From: an uncultured Dehalococcoidia bacterium
GTDB lineage: Bacteria; Chloroflexota; Dehalococcoidia; Lucifugimonadales; GCA-2712585
Reading direction: 5' to 3'
Assembly (NCBI GenBank): GCA_951812825.1
Contig: OX638324.1
Location: forward strand, 1,673,141 to 1,737,140
DNA length: 64,000 nt
Part shown: positions 61,241 to 64,000 of the stretch, one piece after another
How the letters are laid out: each line of letters starts with the position of its first letter
How positions within the stretch are numbered: the stretch's first letter is position 1
Translations under genes and position numbers: made by a program
The notes under the pieces: model-generated
The model's input: only the letters and a program-made list of their open reading frames with translations
The model's database searches: none
What the model was told of the DNA's origin: nothing

Positions 61241-61423
61241 CTATTCCCCCGTCCATTCGGGCTGAAAAGCCCCCGCCGCCTCCACGTCGTCCACGTCCAC
61301 TTCGTAGAGCGCGTCCACCTTGGGGCGGTACATCGTCATCGTCTCGGCCAAATCCTTCAGCCGCTCCTCCGACACCGTGACCCCCGTAGCTCCCAGCAGT
61401 TTGCGTACTTCTTCGATGTCCAT
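61241..61423 (-). CDS. GatC/AtzG-like small subunit
   Basis: 60 residues. MDIEEVRKLLGATGVTVSEE (N-terminal helix), LKDLAETMTMYRPKVDAL (second helix), then an acidic linker and AGAFQPEWTG. This is the layout of GatC and of AtzG, which wrap around amidase subunits. The ATG has GGGGAGG nine bases upstream. It sits 168 bases before the amidase on the same strand, with a hairpin repeat between them. Confidence 0.75.
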   Translation of the reverse strand: MDIEEVRKLLGATGVTVSEERLKDLAETMTMYRPKVDALYEVDVDDVEAAGAFQPEWTGE

Positions 61424-61515
61424 GGGTTCTTACCTCCCCGAAATCAAGTGAAGACCTTTTCCGTCTGTAGGCCAAGTATATGAATGTGCCACTGCATGGG
61501 CAAGAAGGAAGCGAA

Positions 61516-61881
61516 TTAACCCTGTCCCCCGCCATCCCCATCGTCCAGCACCAACCCAATCTGGTTCCCCTCCAGGTCCGACATCATAGCGAAGGTCACT
61601 ACCCCCGGAATCTCCGTCGGAGACACAACAGTCTTCCCGCCCAGGCTCTCCGCCCTGTCCAGGGAAGCCCGCAAGTCCTTCACCCCCACGTAGAGCAACA
61701 CCCGCGGCGCCTCCGGGTCGGCAGTCACGCCGCCGTTGATCCCCCCTGCCTTGGTGTCCACCACTCCATAGTTCATCGGGTTGTCCGCGTTGATATCCCA
61801 GTCGAACATCTTTCGATAAAACTCCTGGGCGGTCTCCGGGTCCTTGACTTGAATCTCAAAATGAATCACGGGATTTGGCAT
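61516..61881 (-). CDS. VOC/glyoxalase-like protein
   Basis: 121 residues. VIHFEIQVKDPETAQEFYRKMFDWDI at the start and DLEGNQIGLVLDD at the end frame one VOC domain of the type near CFP-30B-like proteins (lyase/isomerase family). The first His and last residue for metal are H7 and a position occupied by Gly-Leu, so metal binding is uncertain. It is divergent from the sulfurtransferase gene. Confidence 0.88.
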   Translation of the reverse strand: MPNPVIHFEIQVKDPETAQEFYRKMFDWDINADNPMNYGVVDTKAGGINGGVTADPEAPRVLLYVGVKDLRASLDRAESLGGKTVVSPTEIPGVVTFAMMSDLEGNQIGLVLDDGDGGGQG

Positions 61882-61988
61882 TCTCTGTTGCCTCCGGCTT
61901 GGATTTGTAGCATATTGTCGGGGATGATTATACGAGATTATTCGCCCGCAGTGATTCTCATTGCGGTGGAGCGAGTCTGGAGAGCAGC

Positions 61989-62819
61989 ATGAGTGAACGG
62001 ACCGATTTTGAACATCCCGAATTCCTAACCAGCACCGAATGGCTGGCTGAGCATCTGGGAGAACCCGGCATTCGCGTCGTTGATTGCGATGTGCCCGATC
62101 AGTACCAGCGCGCCCACATCCCCGGCGCGGTCTTTCAGCAGGACCACTACCAGAAGGACCCGGACACCAACCGGCTCCACATCTTCGGCCCCGAGGGATT
62201 CAAGCAGCTGGCAGAGTCCCTCGGCATCGGCGACGACACCCTCGTCGTGGCCTACGACAACTCCCGTGGCCTCTACGCCGCCCGCCTCTGGTGGGCATTG
62301 CATCACTACGGCCACACCAACGTCAAGGTCATGGACGGCGGCTGGCGCAAGTGGCTCTCGGAAGGACGTCAAATATCCGATTTCCCAGCCGGAGATCCCC
62401 CCGCGGTAACCTTCACCCCCCGCCTGGACGACTCCATGATGGTGACCGCAGACCAGCTGATGGAGGACATGAACAAGTCTGATGCCGTCGTCTGGGACGT
62501 CAGAAGCCGAGGCGAATACGAGGGCACAACCACCCGCGGCAACCGCAGGCCGGGCCGCATCGCCGGCGCCGTTCATCTCGAGTGGCTGGAGCTAGTCGAC
62601 GGCAAGACCCACCTGCTCAAGCCCGCCTCCGAAATCCGCCGCGTTCTCGAGGACAACGGCATAACCCCCGACAAGCGCATCGACGCTCATTGACAGGCGG
62701 GAATCCGTGCGGCGCACGGCACCTTCGTCCTCAAGCTCCTCGGCTACCCCGACGCCCGCAACTACGACGGCTCATGGGCCGAATGGGGCAACCGCGACGA
62801 CACCCCCATAGAGGTTTAA
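61989..62819 (+). CDS. Tandem-rhodanese sulfurtransferase with in-frame UGA at the catalytic cysteine (candidate selenoprotein)
   Basis: 276 residues if UGA is read. Domain 1 (about 10-125) is the inactive rhodanese ([14 protein letters not shown]; no Cys). Domain 2 (about 145-270) has [13 protein letters not shown] and then [20 protein letters not shown]. Codon 235 is TGA (62691-62693), replacing the Cys of the C-x-x-G-x-R-A loop that carries the persulfide. Coding continues as [20 protein letters not shown], the normal rhodanese C-terminus, to TAA at 62817-62819. The length then equals the family's 270-285. GGAGAG lies six bases before the ATG. The truncated reading would have no active site. 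Confidence 0.87.
62694..62723 (+). promoter_or_regulatory. Candidate bacterial SECIS hairpin of the sulfurtransferase mRNA
   Basis: CCGTGC (62705-62710), loop GGC (62711-62713), GCACGG (62714-62719): a perfect 6-bp stem with two further G-C pairs below an internal loop. The loop starts 18 bases after UGA and begins with G, matching published bacterial SECIS rules. A 3-base loop is at the small end of the allowed range. Confidence 0.55.
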
Positions 62820-62846
62820 GACCCTTCTTGTCCCCACCAATTAACC

Positions 62847-62869
62847 CCTTCCCCCATGATGGGGGAAGG
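62847..62869. repeat. Hairpin repeat, family F
   Basis: CCTTCCCCC-ATGAT-GGGGGAAGG, a 9-bp stem. It is followed by GGGATGGGGGT as in the copy at 28097-28136. It lies between the convergent sulfurtransferase and the unknown gene at 62896, where it may also end transcription. Confidence 0.6.
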
Positions 62870-62895
62870 CTGGGATGGGGGTAAAATATACCCTC

Positions 62896-63243
62896 TCACC
62901 CCCGCTGAAACTGCGCCTCCTCCAGCATCCGCGCCAGAATCGGATGCGTCGCAGCCTTCCTCAAGTCCAGCGACGATATCGAAATTGCCCGAAACAACAC
63001 CCCGGTGCTCACCGCCGCCTCCACCGACTCCCCCATCCGCGGCAGTTCCACCCCAAGGGCCTCGGCCACGTAGCGAGCCGCCACCCTGCCCACCCGCGAG
63101 TTGTAGCACCGCGTCATCACCCGACCCTGGTGCAACACAACCATCCCGCTCTTCCCGTGCCGCAGCGTCACCGGCACACGCCGTTTGGGAATGTCCAGAA
63201 TCCCCTCCGCGTACTCCCACGCCTTGGTCCGGCTCACCCCCAC
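62896..63243 (-). CDS. Protein of unknown function next to HEPN/MNT pair
   Basis: 115 residues. The N-terminus (SRTKAWEYAEGIL) and RVMTRCYNSRVGRVAARYVAEALG are amphipathic or basic, and RAISISSLDLRKAATHPILARML lies at the C-terminus. The GTG at 63243 has GAGG seven bases upstream and lies 11 bases after the HEPN stop, so it belongs to the HEPN/MNT transcription unit. No family is recognised. It could be a third component or an independent gene. Confidence 0.6.
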   Translation of the reverse strand: MGVSRTKAWEYAEGILDIPKRRVPVTLRHGKSGMVVLHQGRVMTRCYNSRVGRVAARYVAEALGVELPRMGESVEAAVSTGVLFRAISISSLDLRKAATHPILARMLEEAQFQRG

Positions 63244-63253
63244 GGCTGCGCCT

Positions 63254-63664
63254 CTACTCCTCCGCCAGCCTATCCCGGACAAATCCCAGCACCTCTTCCG
63301 CCAGCTCCAACGCTCGCTCCGCCTCCAGATGGTCGAACACGTCGGCGGGAATTCCTCCCGGCAGATAGTTCGGATATCTCGTAAGGTTGTAGTACTTGTC
63401 CAGGTAGATTGCCCGCGCCTTCAGCACGTCGAACAGCATCTCGAACATCTTCGCGTCCTCGCAAAGGTCCGCCAGCGAGTGCCCCCAAACATCCTCCGCG
63501 CCCCGGGCGTACAGAAATCCCTTCATCGCCTTCTCGCCGCACTGTTGCGCCATGAAGCATGCCAGGTTGAACCGCTCGTGTTGCTGCGCCAGACGGGCGT
63601 CCGATAGGTCCCGCTCCGCCTGGGCCAGCCACCGGTCCCCTTCCGACCTCCGGTTAGGCATCAT
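63254..63664 (-). CDS. HEPN-domain protein
   Basis: 136 residues, all-helical. RFNLACFMAQQCGEKAMKGFLYARG is the classic HEPN helix (A-x-F-x-x-Q-Q-x-x-E-K-x-x-K), and LADLCEDAKMFEMLFDVL follows. YLDKYYNLTRYPNYLPGG fits the R-Y-P-type motif of the MNT-associated subclass. The classical R-x4-6-H RNase motif is not clear. The ATG at 63664 has GGAGG six bases upstream and overlaps the MNT gene's 3' end by 11 bases. Confidence 0.85.
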   Translation of the reverse strand: MMPNRRSEGDRWLAQAERDLSDARLAQQHERFNLACFMAQQCGEKAMKGFLYARGAEDVWGHSLADLCEDAKMFEMLFDVLKARAIYLDKYYNLTRYPNYLPGGIPADVFDHLEAERALELAEEVLGFVRDRLAEE

Positions 63665-63995
63665 AGACCACCTCCCCCATCTTAAGGGCCCTCCATAAAT
63701 TCGAGTCCGTAGCGCCCAACTCGTCAAACTCCTCCGGCGTGTAAGGGTAAAAGTCCACGGCCACCGAGGGCGATAGATGGCTGTAGAAGAAGTCGGGCCT
63801 ACGCACGAAAGGCCGGTCGTCCTCCATAATCATCACCAGCTTGAGCGGCGTGTCCGGCTCCACCGTCCCCGGGTAGAGCGGATTCAGCAGAATCGCCCGC
63901 CTCACCCCCAACTGCGGCAGCATGGCGATTATCTTCTCCAACTCCTCCTGCAGCAGCTTCATCCGGTACTGCACGAACCCAACCCTCATCGGCAT
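63654..63995 (-). CDS. Degenerate MNT-type nucleotidyltransferase-like protein (may continue past window edge)
   Basis: 113 residues from the last ATG in the window. The fold pattern of a minimal nucleotidyltransferase is suggested by LPQLGVRRAILLNPLYPGTV, PLKLVMIMED, then SVAVDFYPYTPEEFDEL, which is typical after the third acid. The G-S-x(8)-D-x-D metal motif is replaced by L-N-P-L-Y...P-L-K-L, so catalysis is doubtful. Its pairing with a HEPN gene by overlap is the organisation of HEPN/MNT toxin-antitoxin modules. The true start may lie beyond the window. Confidence 0.7.
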   Translation of the reverse strand: MPMRVGFVQYRMKLLQEELEKIIAMLPQLGVRRAILLNPLYPGTVEPDTPLKLVMIMEDDRPFVRRPDFFYSHLSPSVAVDFYPYTPEEFDELGATDSNLWRALKMGEVVYDA

Positions 63996-64000
63996 AAGCT

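Overview
The window reads as one GC-rich bacterial chromosome segment with dense gene packing, strong AGGAGG-type ribosome binding sites and very frequent TTG/GTG starts. The gene mix includes hydantoinase/oxoprolinase pairs, several thiamine-diphosphate enzymes, amidohydrolases, a two-subunit glycine decarboxylase, a pyrophosphate-type phosphofructokinase signature, selenoprotein candidates and scattered hairpin repeats. This suggests a Chloroflexota (Dehalococcoidia/SAR202-like) genome. That assignment is an inference; no rRNA or other phylogenetic marker is present to settle it.

Layout. 1-12 kb: a VOC protein, a NIP-like aquaporin, a MacAB-like efflux operon (a very long adaptor with internal repeats, an ATPase, an FtsX-type permease), a DUF5666-like protein, an ABC-2 permease, an SRPBCC protein, a Nudix/aminotransferase pair and a VapBC-type toxin-antitoxin pair with a palindromic operator. 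12-19.2 kb: a minus-strand catabolic operon hyuA-hyuB-ThDP decarboxylase-amidohydrolase. 19.3-22.9 kb: a lower-GC island holding a single-chain restriction-modification gene (nuclease, N6-adenine methyltransferase, specificity domain) split by a 963-bp insertion sequence. Removing the element and one copy of the 6-bp target duplication restores the reading frame exactly.

23-43.9 kb: housekeeping and catabolic genes. They include a threonine synthase-like enzyme, GlcG, GAPDH, ArgC, endonuclease III, TldD/TldE, a HEAT-repeat protein and phosphofructokinase. A split ThDP decarboxylase (alpha, beta) is followed by a beta-like paralogue that has lost its cofactor motif. Then come a family-5 uracil-DNA glycosylase, an isopropylmalate-dehydrogenase-family enzyme with a four-cysteine tail, a class V aminotransferase, a dihydropyrimidinase-like hydrolase, and MinD with an extended MinE. 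44.5-51.5 kb: an inositol monophosphatase-family protein, a DapA-family lyase, a degenerate SDR, gamma-glutamyltransferase, MetF (no ATG/GTG/TTG start, apparently ATA) and a MidA-type methyltransferase.

51.5-59 kb: a nine-gene minus-strand run gcvT-gcvH-gcvPA-gcvPB-cupin-peroxiredoxin-trmI-membrane protein-HD protein. 59-64 kb: an amidase with a GatC/AtzG-like small subunit, a VOC protein, a sulfurtransferase and a HEPN/MNT-type pair.

The most interesting observation is two independent in-frame TGA codons, each at the exact position of a catalytic cysteine: the peroxidatic Cys of the peroxiredoxin (54014-54016, minus) and the active-site Cys of the tandem-rhodanese sulfurtransferase (62691-62693, plus). 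In both cases the conserved protein continues in frame to a proper stop, and a hairpin lies downstream with its loop where bacterial SECIS elements place theirs. These are best read as selenocysteine enzymes that ordinary gene calling would truncate. No tRNA, rRNA or CRISPR array was recognised.
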